This document shows, one piece after another, positions 34,640 to 43,085 of a stretch of 64,000 bases of DNA. Positions within the stretch are counted from its first letter, which is position 1. Every line of letters starts with the position of its first letter. The stretch is taken from assembly GCA_029194535.1 (NCBI GenBank), contig JARFXR010000002.1, positions 744,001 through 808,000 on the forward strand, in the 5' to 3' direction. The notes below the pieces were generated by a model. The model was given only the letters and a program-made list of their open reading frames with translations, was not told where the DNA came from and searched no databases. Source of the DNA: Nitrospira sp. (GTDB lineage: Bacteria; Nitrospirota; Nitrospiria; Nitrospirales; Nitrospiraceae). Made by a program: the position numbers and the translations under genes.

Positions 34640-35032
34640 ATGCGATGCAACAAACTCCGTTCGAACAGGGTCCTTCGACCGCAGACCACTCCGTGTAACC
34701 GACGTGAACACGCTAGGATTCCGGTCGAGTTCAGCATCATGTACTCGGCACAACCGGAGGGAGGGAACGTCCTGGTCGGCGACGGCACGGTCACATCTTT
34801 GTCCCGGCAAGGCCTGGGAATCAGAGGAAACCGGTCGGTCAGAATCGGAATGGAATTGGCGCTGTTCCTGTATCTCCCCGACGGACAGGATCCGTTGTTC
34901 GTGACCGCAGCCAGGGTCGCCTGGACCGCCGGCCACCGATTCGGCGTCATCATCACAGGGATGAACGTTCGCGAGCAGAATCGGCTCCGCTACTTCGTAG
35001 CCGGCCAGCATCGCCAAGAGCGCGACCACTAG
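34640..35032 (+). CDS. PilZ-domain protein (third of three)
   Basis: A 130-aa PilZ protein with CNRREHARIPVEFSIMYS and TVTSLSRQGLGIRG. In the second element the usual Asp or Asn is Ser (SLSRQG), so c-di-GMP affinity may be reduced. AAGGAGGTGA lies just before the ATG, the best ribosome-binding site of the three. The closing strand is ARVAWTAGHRFGVII. It is 22 bp downstream of the second PilZ gene. Confidence 0.8.
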   Translation: MRCNKLRSNRVLRPQTTPCNRREHARIPVEFSIMYSAQPEGGNVLVGDGTVTSLSRQGLGIRGNRSVRIGMELALFLYLPDGQDPLFVTAARVAWTAGHRFGVIITGMNVREQNRLRYFVAGQHRQERDH

Positions 35033-35196
35033 TCGGTTATAGATCAGCTGGGCTTAGACGTCCGGCCTTGTGTGGTTTCCTTCGCCGCAGTCCCTTCAAT
35101 CCGCTTCGGTTCTCAACCCTCCCCCCGCCCTTTGCCAGCCGCCACGCTCACGGTCCGCAGTCGCCGACAAGGGAACTACGGCCACTCGGCCGTTCA

Positions 35197-35247
35197 TTGT
35201 CAGCGAACACGGCTTCGTGCTACTGTACGTGGTGAGTGAATACTCAC
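35197..35247 (+). promoter_or_regulatory. Promoter and TetR-type operator of the efflux operon
   Basis: TTGTCA at 35197-35202 and TACTGT at 35221-35226 (18-base spacer) form a plausible promoter. A perfect inverted repeat GTGAGT-GAAT-ACTCAC follows at 35232-35247, starting six bases after the -10 box. Its place 17 bases ahead of the tetR start suggests that the regulator represses its own operon. Confidence 0.65.
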
Positions 35248-35264
35248 TTACTGAGCCAGTCTCA

Positions 35265-35909
35265 ATGAAGATAATCAAACGAAGCCGTTCTTCCGGTCAA
35301 GAGCGACAGGCTGGGTTGATCGCGGCAGCCGCTGCCCTCTTCGCCGCGAAGGGTTTCAACGGTACCACTACGCGCGAAATCGCCAAGGCTGCGGGAGTCA
35401 GCGAAGCGCTCGTCTTCAAACACTTTCCGACCAAACGAGCGCTGTACGCCGCGATCCTGGCAGAGAAGGTGTCCGTAGACGAGCTGCTTGGGGCGGTGGA
35501 AGAGTCCGCCAGGAAGCGAGACGACCGTCGGGTCTTTATGCTGATTGCGGGTTTTCGCATTAGACCCGGCGTCGATCCGACCCTCCTCCGGCTTCTCTTG
35601 TTCAGCGCGCTGGAAGGGCATGAACTGTCTGACATCTTCTTTGCCAAACACCACAAGGTCTTTTACGACCATCTGGCCACCTATATACAGCTGAGGATCG
35701 AAGAAGGGGCGTTCCGTGACGTCGATTCCCTGCTGGCGGCCCGCGCCTTCATCGGCATCGTTGTCCATCACCGGCTCCTGCACGAGATTTTCGGAGTCCC
35801 GATGCATCGATCGCACGACGAAACGGTCGCGACCTATGTCGAGTTGTTCCTCAACGGATTGGTTCGGCAAACCAACATCCACGGACGCAACCGGAGGCAG
35901 GGTCGATGA
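35265..35909 (+). CDS. TetR/AcrR-family transcriptional regulator
   Basis: A 214-aa repressor. The N-terminal DNA-binding domain has LIAAAAALFAAKGFNGTTTREIAKAAGVSEALVFKHFPTKRALY in standard TetR layout (residues about 17-60). The C-terminal ligand domain includes a region around TYIQLRIEEGAFRDVD and HHRLLHEIFG. The ATG at 35265 follows the inverted-repeat operator. Its stop overlaps the next gene start by 4 bp (ATGA), so regulator, adaptor and pump form one operon. The inducing ligand is unknown. Confidence 0.93.
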   Translation: MKIIKRSRSSGQERQAGLIAAAAALFAAKGFNGTTTREIAKAAGVSEALVFKHFPTKRALYAAILAEKVSVDELLGAVEESARKRDDRRVFMLIAGFRIRPGVDPTLLRLLLFSALEGHELSDIFFAKHHKVFYDHLATYIQLRIEEGAFRDVDSLLAARAFIGIVVHHRLLHEIFGVPMHRSHDETVATYVELFLNGLVRQTNIHGRNRRQGR

Positions 35910-37081
35910 ACCCCGTCCGCCGACACCCGATCGTGACGCTCGGCGTGATCATCTTTTTCGCCGTGACGGCACTCGTCGTCTTCCGGCTGAGCAGCGGAGC
36001 CAAGAGCGATCCAAAGAAAACTCGGACGATTACCGTCGGAACGGTCCGCCCTCTCAAGCAGGACCTGGACATCAGGCTCGCGTATACGGCGGACATCACG
36101 CCCCATCAAGTCGTCAATATCTTCTCGCGCGTCGACGGTTATATCTCCAAGCTCTATGTCGACAAGGGAGACTTCGTCCAAGCCAATCAATTGCTGGTCG
36201 AAATCGATCACACCGATTACCACCATGCCGTCAACCAAGCCAAGGCCAACCTGGCGGCCGCCCGCGCCAAGGTGACCCAGCAGGACGCCTCCGTCCGCAA
36301 TGCCAAACTCACTCTGGACCGCATGCGGGCGCTGATTAAGGATCAATTCGTGTCCCAGCAGGATCTGGACAATGCGGAGGTGAACACCGACGCGGCCGTC
36401 GCCGCGCAGGAATCGCTGCGGGCGCAGGTCAAACAGATGGAAGTGGCATTGGCTCAGGCGGAAACCAATCTGGCCTACTCATATATCCGTGCCCCTTTCT
36501 CCGGCTACATCGCAGAACGCAATCTCGATCTTGGCGCCTACGTCACCGGAGCGGCAACCAGCACGTCGACGACATCCAGGGGAATCCTCAGCCTTCACGA
36601 CATCGAAGTCGTTCGGACGCTGATCGAAGTGGTTGAAAAGGATGTGCCGTTGATTAAGCTCGGCCAGAAAGCCGAGGTCCGAGCCGAAGCCTACCCTGAC
36701 CGGGCGTTCGAAGGGACGGTCACCCGCGTCGTCCAGGCTCTGAATCGCGCCACGCGGACCATGACGGTCGAATTGGATCTTCCCAACAAGGATCATCTCC
36801 TAAAAGGTGGGATGTTCGCGCGCGTCGAAGTGTTGGTGGGAAAACACGCCGACGCGTTGCAGATTCCGATCGATGCAGTGAGCCGGCTCGAGGATGCGCA
36901 GTACGTGTACATCGTTCGGGACGGAAAAGCCGAGCGGGTTCCCGTCGATATCGGCGTGCGGGATGAAAACCGGGTCGAGATCATCAAAGGATTGATCGGC
37001 GACGAGCAGGTCATCGTGTCGGGCAAGGACTTGGTCCATTCCGGGACGCCTGTGCAGGCACAATCGCTTCCTCAGTCCTGA
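35906..37081 (+). CDS. RND efflux periplasmic adaptor (HlyD/MFP family)
   Basis: A 391-aa protein with an N-terminal membrane anchor (about residues 9-28). A biotinyl-lipoyl-like half (VDGYISKLYVDKGDFVQANQLLVEID) comes next, then a helical hairpin rich in Ala, Lys and Gln (residues 110-185), then the second lipoyl half (YIRAPFSGYIAERNLDLGAYVT). The beta-barrel segment VVEKDVPLIKLGQKAEV and a membrane-proximal domain follow. It bridges the inner-membrane pump encoded next to an outer-membrane channel, which is not encoded in this window. No lipobox is visible, so it is anchored by its helix. Confidence 0.93.
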   Translation: MNPVRRHPIVTLGVIIFFAVTALVVFRLSSGAKSDPKKTRTITVGTVRPLKQDLDIRLAYTADITPHQVVNIFSRVDGYISKLYVDKGDFVQANQLLVEIDHTDYHHAVNQAKANLAAARAKVTQQDASVRNAKLTLDRMRALIKDQFVSQQDLDNAEVNTDAAVAAQESLRAQVKQMEVALAQAETNLAYSYIRAPFSGYIAERNLDLGAYVTGAATSTSTTSRGILSLHDIEVVRTLIEVVEKDVPLIKLGQKAEVRAEAYPDRAFEGTVTRVVQALNRATRTMTVELDLPNKDHLLKGGMFARVEVLVGKHADALQIPIDAVSRLEDAQYVYIVRDGKAERVPVDIGVRDENRVEIIKGLIGDEQVIVSGKDLVHSGTPVQAQSLPQS

Positions 37082-37175
37082 GTGCTGAGTTGCTGCGGAA
37101 GTTTGAGTTGGACGGTGTTACGACGATGTTCCATGTTCTTCGCTCAGCATCCGGCACTCCTAACTCAGCACTAAC
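37071..37175. repeat. Intergenic repeat with inverted ACTCAGCACT-type words
   Basis: The 3' end of the adaptor gene and the 97-bp spacer before the pump gene contain CTGAGTGCTGAGTT on the left (37078-37091) and AACTCAGCACTAACT on the right. They are nearly inverted copies, able to form a long hairpin. A related repeat occurs at 61925-62077. The right part sits within ten bases of the next start codon, where a ribosome-binding site is expected but not seen. Confidence 0.6.
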
Positions 37176-37178
37176 TGT

Positions 37179-40100
37179 ATGTGGCTAACGCTGCTCGCCC
37201 TCCGCAACCGCATCGGGATTCTGATGCTGTCGCTCGCCATGGTCGTGCTCGGCGCCACATCTCTCAACCGGCTACCGGTCGACCTGTTCCCTAATATCCA
37301 GGTTCCTGTGGCGTTCGTGGGCGTCCTCTACAAAGGTGCGCCGCCGCTCGACATCGAACAAAGCGTCGTCTATCCGATCGAAAAGGCTGTCAGCTCCGCC
37401 TCGAACGTCGAGCACGTCGAGTCCTTTGCCAAACAAGGCATCGGAGCCGTCCAAGTCTGGTTCAATTGGGGCGCCGACATCAATGTCGGGCAGATGGAGG
37501 TGATGCAGCGCATTACCCAGATCTTGAACAGCCTGCCCCCCGGCATCCTGCAGCCGTTCATCGTCAAGTTCGATGTCTCGAACATCCCGGTGTCGTTCGT
37601 CACGGTTTCCAGCGAGGCGCTCGACGAACGGGCGCTGTACGATCTCGCCTTCAACACGATCGCCCCGCAGATCGAACAGATCGCCAACGTCGCCGCCGCA
37701 ACCGTCGAGGGCGGAAAGATCCGCCAGATCAACATCAACCTGGACCCTGCTCTGCTCAATGCCCGCGGACTCTCGATTCTGGACGTGGTCAAGGCCGTGA
37801 AGGCCGCGAATCTCATTCTCCCCTCCGGCAACCTGAAGGCCGGGAATTTGGACTACAATGTTTTCACGAACAATCAGTTCCGCACCGTCGAGCCCATCCA
37901 GGACGTGATCGTCAAGGTGAACCAGACGGGTAATCCGGTGCGCGTGCGCGATCTCGGCACAGTCACCGACTCCTCGGACATTCAGACCAACATCGTGCGG
38001 ACCGATGGGAATCGGGCGGTCTACCTCAGAGTGAACAAGCAACCGGTCGCCAATACCGTCGAAGTGGTCGATGCACTCCGAGCCGCGCTTCCCAAAATGA
38101 TCGGCATTCCGCCCGGCGTCAAGCTCGGCATCTCCTTCGATCAATCGGTCTACATCCGCCAATCCATCAGCAATCTGATCGAACAGGCCATGCACGGCTC
38201 CCTGTTGGCCGCAGCCGTCATTCTGGTCTTTCTCAGAAATCTCACGAGCACCCTGATCATTTCGGCGGCGATCCCGCTGTCGATCATGGTGACCTTCATC
38301 GTGCTCTATTTCACGGGACAAACGCTGAACGTGTTCACCCTTGGAGGCCTGGCGCTCGGTATCGGGCGCCTGGTCGACGACTCGATTGTGGAGTTGGAAA
38401 ACATCCAGCGACACCTGAATGCCACCCCCAGACGATGGGACGCCATCCTGGAAGCGGCGCGCGAGGTGGCGATGCCTATCTTAGCCTCTACCGTCACGAC
38501 CGTGGTGGTGTTCCTTCCGATTTTTTTCGTGGTGGGCATCGCCAGGCTCCTGTTGATTCCGCTGACGCTCACCATCGCGATCTCGCTCTTCACCTCGTTC
38601 TTCGTCTCGCGCACCGTCACGCCCGCGCTCTGCTACAAGTTTCTGAAGCCGGAGCACGAATCCCATCGCCGGATGCCCGGTTGGTTCGTACGGCTCATGG
38701 ACTGGAGCCGCGAGCGGTACGAGTCGCTGGACCGCGGCTATGAGGACTCTCTGCGGTGGGTGTTGGGTCATCGCAGGATCTTCATTGTCGGCGTCGTGGC
38801 CATTTTCGGCTTCAGCCTCGCGCTGGTTCCGCTGATCGGCACGGAATTTCTTCCCGTGTCGGACGAGAGTCAGTTCCGCATCGTCCTGAGGGCGCCGGTC
38901 GGCCAGCGCGTGGAGAAGACCGAGCAACAGGTGGCGCAAGTCGAACGGCTCCTGCGCCAGAACATCCCGCCGCAAGAGCTTGAAACCATCGTGTCCAGCA
39001 CGGGCGTCCTCGCGCAAGGCCGTTCGTCTCTGTTCAATCCCAACACGGGTCCGCACACGTCGGTCATTTCGGTGTACTTGACCTCACCGGACAAGCGAAG
39101 CCGCAACCAGGTCCAGATCATGAATGACGTGCGACCGACAATCCTCAAGTTGTTTCCCGGCGTGGCGATGTTTTTCGACCCCGGAGGGCTGGTCAAGCGG
39201 GTGACGAGCTTCGGCTCGCAAAAGGCGGTGGACGTGGAGATCTACGGTTACGATTTTGAGAAGGCCCGGGGCGTGATCAGAGAGGTCGAGGCGCTCATGC
39301 ACCAGACTCCCGGACTGGCGGACATCGAAGTCAGCCGTGAAGAGAACTATCCCGAAGTGAACGTCGTCGTGGACCGGGAAAAGGCCGCGTTACTGGGAAT
39401 CAGCGAAACGGACATCGCCAACGCCGTGCTGTTCTCGCTGAACGGTAACGGACAAACAGATCCCATCATTTACACAGACCCGCAGAACGGCAACGAGTAC
39501 TACATCAGCGCCTGGCTTGCCGAAGAACATCGAAAAGACCTGACCGACCTGGAGAACATCATCCTCACCGCCAGCAACAAGGAACCGGTGCTCTTGAAAA
39601 ACGTCGCCTCGCTCAAACTCAATGCCGGGCCGGTCAAGATCGATCGCAAGTATTTCCAACGGGTCATTCATATCACGGCCAACCCCCTGAACCGAGACCT
39701 GGGTGCCATCGCAGCCGATCTCGAAGCAGGATTCTCCCGGCTACAGTTGCCGACCGGCTTCAGCATCAGGATGGCGGGACAGATCCAGCAACAGCGGGAG
39801 ACCTTCACCGGCCTGCTGTTCGCCACCGTGCTGGCGTTGGTCCTCGTCTATATGGTCATGGCGGCCCAATTCAAATCGCTGGTCGATCCGTTCATCATCA
39901 TGTTCTCGGTTCCGATGGGATTTCCCGGCGTCATTTTGGCGCTGTTCCTGACCGATACCACCGTGTCCACCACGTCGATGATGGGCATCATCATGACGTT
40001 GGGTATCGTCGTGTCCAACGGCGTGTTGCTCGTAGATTACACGAACGTCTTGCGACGAAAGGGGAACGCGCTTGGCCACGCCGTAGTCACGGCCGCCAGA

Positions 40101-40370
40101 ACCAGACTCCGTCCGATTCTGATGACGTCCTTGGCCACCGTGTTCGGACTGATTCCCATGGCGATCGGCTGGGGAACCGGCGGCGAGACCAATGCTCCCC
40201 TGGCTCGAGCGGTAGTGGGAGGGTTGAGCGTCTCCACCCTACTGACGCTCTTTCTGGTGCCGACGATGTATATGATGCTCGAGGAGCGGTTTCCGAGGCC
40301 TCTCTCGGACGAACAGAAGCTCGCCGAAGGCCGGCCGGCGGAATCCTCGATGGAGCCGGCGGGAGGATAG
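37179..40370 (+). CDS. RND multidrug efflux permease (AcrB/HAE1-like)
   Basis: A 1063-aa inner-membrane transporter of the usual RND size. There are twelve membrane helices in two halves, with large periplasmic loops after helix 1 and helix 7. It starts MWLTLLALRNRIGILMLSLAMVVLG. Helix 4 has GGLALGIGRLVDDSIVELENIQRHL, the proton-relay Asp pair, and GIIMTLGIVVSNGVLLVDYTN lies in the second half. The C-terminus is short and polar. With its adaptor it exports hydrophobic compounds using the proton gradient; the substrate is unknown. Heavy-metal (CusA) type is less likely because the metal-pathway Met residues are not evident. Confidence 0.93.
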   Translation: MWLTLLALRNRIGILMLSLAMVVLGATSLNRLPVDLFPNIQVPVAFVGVLYKGAPPLDIEQSVVYPIEKAVSSASNVEHVESFAKQGIGAVQVWFNWGADINVGQMEVMQRITQILNSLPPGILQPFIVKFDVSNIPVSFVTVSSEALDERALYDLAFNTIAPQIEQIANVAAATVEGGKIRQININLDPALLNARGLSILDVVKAVKAANLILPSGNLKAGNLDYNVFTNNQFRTVEPIQDVIVKVNQTGNPVRVRDLGTVTDSSDIQTNIVRTDGNRAVYLRVNKQPVANTVEVVDALRAALPKMIGIPPGVKLGISFDQSVYIRQSISNLIEQAMHGSLLAAAVILVFLRNLTSTLIISAAIPLSIMVTFIVLYFTGQTLNVFTLGGLALGIGRLVDDSIVELENIQRHLNATPRRWDAILEAAREVAMPILASTVTTVVVFLPIFFVVGIARLLLIPLTLTIAISLFTSFFVSRTVTPALCYKFLKPEHESHRRMPGWFVRLMDWSRERYESLDRGYEDSLRWVLGHRRIFIVGVVAIFGFSLALVPLIGTEFLPVSDESQFRIVLRAPVGQRVEKTEQQVAQVERLLRQNIPPQELETIVSSTGVLAQGRSSLFNPNTGPHTSVISVYLTSPDKRSRNQVQIMNDVRPTILKLFPGVAMFFDPGGLVKRVTSFGSQKAVDVEIYGYDFEKARGVIREVEALMHQTPGLADIEVSREENYPEVNVVVDREKAALLGISETDIANAVLFSLNGNGQTDPIIYTDPQNGNEYYISAWLAEEHRKDLTDLENIILTASNKEPVLLKNVASLKLNAGPVKIDRKYFQRVIHITANPLNRDLGAIAADLEAGFSRLQLPTGFSIRMAGQIQQQRETFTGLLFATVLALVLVYMVMAAQFKSLVDPFIIMFSVPMGFPGVILALFLTDTTVSTTSMMGIIMTLGIVVSNGVLLVDYTNVLRRKGNALGHAVVTAARTRLRPILMTSLATVFGLIPMAIGWGTGGETNAPLARAVVGGLSVSTLLTLFLVPTMYMMLEERFPRPLSDEQKLAEGRPAESSMEPAGG

Positions 40371-40379
40371 TCGGCCCGT

Positions 40380-40715
40380 CTATGACCCGATGCCGGGAAA
40401 GAGCGCGCGGAGCTGGAGGGCCAGCCCCAGATCTCCCATGATCCGCAGCTTGCCCGACATGGCGGCCATCTGACCGCTCAACTGACCGGTCAGGACCTTG
40501 ATGCAATCCTCACCCGCCATCGCCAACGTCACATGCGGATCGTCATGCTTCCCTTCGTTGACCCGACACACGCCCTGGCTGACCGTCAGAACGTATTGCC
40601 CGCCGTCGGTGCCGCTCAAATCGAACTGATACACAGCCTCCAAGCCCTCGGCTGCGTCCGAATCGAGTTTCTCGGGCAAATGCCGGAAGAATTCTTTGAG
40701 TGTCGGAGCCTTCAT
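40380..40715 (-). CDS. SCP2 sterol-binding domain protein
   Basis: A 111-aa single-domain protein. It begins MKAPTLKEFFRHLPEKLDSDAAEGLEAVYQFDLSG, with GGQYVLTVSQGVCRVNEG, DPHVTLAMAGEDCIKVLTGQLSGQMAAMSGKLRIMGD and a C-terminal LALQLRALFPG. This is the SCP2 pattern of a lipid-binding pocket, with the signature Gly-Lys-(L/I)-x-(I/V)-x-Gly-(D/N). Proteins like this bind fatty acyl or isoprenoid lipids. The ATG at 40713-40715 is preferred over a long upstream extension. It ends 10 bp from the convergent pump gene. Confidence 0.87.
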   Translation of the reverse strand: MKAPTLKEFFRHLPEKLDSDAAEGLEAVYQFDLSGTDGGQYVLTVSQGVCRVNEGKHDDPHVTLAMAGEDCIKVLTGQLSGQMAAMSGKLRIMGDLGLALQLRALFPGIGS

Positions 40716-40780
40716 GAGGTGACGTGAGGGTGGAGGTAGCGCGGAGCCGGGAGCCGCCGGTGCGGCTCCCGACGCGCTCG

Positions 40781-41224
40781 TCAGTATCGAAGCGTGACCG
40801 TCGACCTGCTGCGTCCGGCCTTGAAAAACTCCTTCGAAAAGGCCTCGACGACGGCAGGGTCGTACCCCTTGCAGCTGAAGATATCTAAGTATGCGTTGTT
40901 GGTATCGTTGGCAAAATGGCCACTGATCAGCGAGGTCGAAATCAATTGCACCATCGAATAACCGGCTACGCGGCCCGAGCCGAAATCGACGACCTGACAC
41001 TCGCCGAACCGCTTCATGTCGATCAGTTCACAGAGTTCCACGACATAACGGCGAATATGCTCCGCGTTGCGAATCAAATCCGGCTGGCAGTCTTGGAGAT
41101 CCACGGCGGTGCAGAGTCCCCACGCCTTCCCCTCTCCCACCATTTCGTGAGTCTGAACGGGGGAGGAAGTCGTCGGGGCGCTCGATGGCAAAATCGTCGA
41201 TTCCGATCCAACGGTTACGCTCAT
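40781..41224 (-). CDS. S-adenosylmethionine decarboxylase-like (SpeD family) protein
   Basis: A 147-aa protein. The C-terminal 110 residues match bacterial AdoMet decarboxylase: GLCTAVDLQDCQPDLI, GYSMVQLISTSLISGHF and NNAYLDIFSCKG. Aligned to the classic ESHISIH motif, Ser98 (self-cleaving pyruvoyl residue), His103 and Cys118 are kept, but the residue after the serine is Leu instead of His and the Glu before it is Thr. It may be an AdoMet decarboxylase or one of the SpeD relatives known to act on other amino acids. A polyamine synthase gene is not near. The ATG at 41222-41224 has AGGCGGA upstream; the N-terminal 30 residues look disordered. Confidence 0.8.
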   Translation of the reverse strand: MSVTVGSESTILPSSAPTTSSPVQTHEMVGEGKAWGLCTAVDLQDCQPDLIRNAEHIRRYVVELCELIDMKRFGECQVVDFGSGRVAGYSMVQLISTSLISGHFANDTNNAYLDIFSCKGYDPAVVEAFSKEFFKAGRSRSTVTLRY

Positions 41225-41395
41225 AGGATGATCCGCCTTTCTGTGAAGTGGGTGGGAAAACCGTTCGAGTGCCTGCACTATAACATGATTCGTTCGGACG
41301 CAGTGTCCGGTGGGGAAAAAAAGTTCTCTCTCGTCTCCTGCGCCATCGCAACGATTGGTTGACAAGGTTCTCGGCGCTCGGAGACAATACTCCGC

Positions 41396-41596
41396 ATGTC
41401 GAACGCAACCCCGCCCCCCTCCGGAACGTCGCCGGTCCTCTTCGAGCTTCCCGAGCGCCTGTGCACCTGGTGCAAGATTGCCATGAAGAAACGCGTGGTG
41501 GGAGGCGGCCAATTCGTCCACTACACCTGTCCAAAGTGCATCTTCCAGCACACCAGCCGGTTGGGACCGAAACCTCAGGCACCGGCCAAACATTAG
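41396..41596 (+). CDS. Small zinc-ribbon-like protein
   Basis: A 66-aa protein with two Cys pairs, CTWC (residues 23-26) and CPKC (45-48), about 18 residues apart. This is a typical four-Cys zinc ribbon with MKKRVVGGGQFVHYT in between. The N-terminus is Pro/Ser-rich and the C-terminus basic (TSRLGPKPQAPAKH). Function unknown; such mini-ribbons bind nucleic acids or act as protein adaptors. It ends three bases before the 154-bp repeat element, divergent from the SpeD-like gene. Confidence 0.7.
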   Translation: MSNATPPPSGTSPVLFELPERLCTWCKIAMKKRVVGGGQFVHYTCPKCIFQHTSRLGPKPQAPAKH

Positions 41597-41598
41597 TC

Positions 41599-41752
41599 TA
41601 GAACCTATCTCAACACTCCTTCATGATGGGATGGGGTCCGTTGTCGTCATTCCCGTGCAAGCGGGAATCCAGTATTTCAGATCATTCTGGATGCCCGCTT
41701 TCGCGGGCATGACCAGTTCTGACCGGAACACCCATTCTTGAGATAGGTTCTA
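41599..41752. mobile_element. 154-bp MITE-like element, copy 1
   Basis: A non-coding element bounded by perfect 15-bp terminal inverted repeats, TAGAACCTATCTCAA at 41599-41613 and TTGAGATAGGTTCTA at 41738-41752. Inside are two GC-rich hairpins: TCATTCCCG...CGGGAATCCAG and CTGGATGCCCGC...GCGGGCATGA. An equal-length copy lies at 52581-52734 in the opposite orientation. The right terminal repeat supplies the stop codon of the adjacent reductase gene. It encodes no transposase, so any movement would need one in trans. Confidence 0.85.
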
Positions 41753-42457
41753 GTAGTACTTCTCCCGATAGATCGGGCACAGTCCTTTCGCCTGAAGCAG
41801 GGCCGTCACGTCTTTGATCATCGCGCCGTTGCCGCACAGATACCCGGCAAGGTCGCGGACGGAACCCACCCGTTCCTTGACCAGCTCCGTGACTCGGCCC
41901 CTGGCCCCCGTCCAACTCGGCCCGGGCTGCGAGAGGCAAGTGACGAACGAAAACCTCGGGAAGCGGGACGTCCACGCCTCCAGTTCTTCCCGGTAATAGA
42001 GATCACGTTCATATCGCAACCCCCAGAAGAGAGTGACCGGTTGCAGACTCTGCCGTTCTAGTTCCGTAGCGATCATGGACCGGAGAGGGGCGATTCCCGT
42101 CCCTGTGGCGACACAGAGCATCTGCCGCTTTGCATCTTCCCGAAGATAGAATGAACCGGCAGGTCCTTTGAACCGGACGGCGTCGCCAGTTCGTAGTCCG
42201 TAGAGATACTGTGAACCGGGGCCTCGCTGCACCAAATTGAAGACCAGGGTCACCCGATCGTCGATCGACGGCGGAGAGGCGATGGAATAGGGACGGACCA
42301 CAGGATGAGGCAGTCCGTGCTTCGGCACATCGAACGAAATGAATTGCCCCGCCTTGAAGGAAAGGCGCGGCGGTTCGCGCAAGACCAATTCCAATTCGCG
42401 AACGTCATGCGTCAAGTCCCGAATTCGACTGACTTCCGCTTGATAGGTCGTCGTCAT
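41750..42457 (-). CDS. Ferredoxin-NADP(+) reductase-type FAD/NAD(P)H oxidoreductase
   Basis: A 235-aa two-domain flavoprotein. The FAD domain has GQFISFDVPKHG and RPYSIASPPSIDD (the RxYS motif); the NAD domain has MLCVATGTGIAPLRSMI (the GTGIAP motif), VTLFWGLRYERDLYY and GYLCGNGAMIKDV. It is a short FNR/CDR-type reductase passing electrons between NAD(P)H and an unknown partner. It begins at an ATG at 42455-42457 (MTTTYQAEVSRI). The last codons read IYREKYY and the stop TAG at 41750-41752 is formed by the first bases of the 154-bp repeat element, so the natural end may have been slightly altered by the insertion. Confidence 0.9.
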   Translation of the reverse strand: MTTTYQAEVSRIRDLTHDVRELELVLREPPRLSFKAGQFISFDVPKHGLPHPVVRPYSIASPPSIDDRVTLVFNLVQRGPGSQYLYGLRTGDAVRFKGPAGSFYLREDAKRQMLCVATGTGIAPLRSMIATELERQSLQPVTLFWGLRYERDLYYREELEAWTSRFPRFSFVTCLSQPGPSWTGARGRVTELVKERVGSVRDLAGYLCGNGAMIKDVTALLQAKGLCPIYREKYY

Positions 42458-42552
42458 CCGTGTTCCCGCCTCCCACCACAGCCTACTCCGAAATACCGTA
42501 CCACAGACATCCGGGGGTCGCCTGAGGCCGAGGCGGCTGATTTTCACGAGAT

Positions 42553-42915
42553 CTACATCTTTCCGTCGATCAGGCTTCTGATCTGTTCCATTCGACGGCG
42601 GTTGATCCCGAAATCACCGTAGCCGACGCGGGAAGCGGAGCGGAAGTGGACCAGGCGGCGCTGGTCATCGAAGAAAAACTCCACATCATCGACGAAACGA
42701 AAAATCAGGCTCGTGAATTCGTAGTGGAGGTAGGCTTCGTCTTCTTCAACCAGCTTGGTGCGAGCCAAGGTCCCGAGCGCCGTCTTCAGCGCTTCCTTGG
42801 CCTCGGCTCGAGGTTTCGTATAGCCAAACGGGGCGATGGCGTGGCCTTCATCCTCCGCCAGCGTCGATACACAGTTGGGACTGGAAGGGCAGGGCGACAA
42901 CCGTCGATCCGCCAT
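42553..42915 (-). CDS. DUF1499 family protein
   Basis: A 120-aa protein with the DUF1499 hallmarks CPSSPNCVST near the N-terminus, AYLHYEFTSLIFRFVDDVEFFFDD in the middle and FRSASRVGYGDFGINRRRMEQIR near the end. There is no signal peptide, so it appears cytoplasmic, unlike some lipoprotein members. The biochemical function of the family is not established. It lies 95 bp upstream of the reductase gene on the same strand. Confidence 0.88.
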   Translation of the reverse strand: MADRRLSPCPSSPNCVSTLAEDEGHAIAPFGYTKPRAEAKEALKTALGTLARTKLVEEDEAYLHYEFTSLIFRFVDDVEFFFDDQRRLVHFRSASRVGYGDFGINRRRMEQIRSLIDGKM

Positions 42916-43085
42916 GGGGACTCCACCTCCCTGTTCCGCTATCCGTCCGGCGCCTCAGATTGGACCACTCATCCAGCGAGGTCGCGGAGCTTCAAGGAAC
43001 GAGACAATGCCGGTCGCCGGCGCGAAACGACGGCCGATGTTATCCAAAAGGGCTCTGGAAAGCCATGCGACACATCCTTGCCTGG

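Noticed and set aside
37272-38414. A 380-codon frame antisense to the RND pump
   Set aside because: His/Asp/Gly/Arg-rich reverse-strand shadow of a conserved transporter gene.
41599-41752. CRISPR or CRISPR-like array
   Set aside because: Only paired hairpins inside one inverted-repeat element; no regularly spaced direct repeats were found anywhere in the window.
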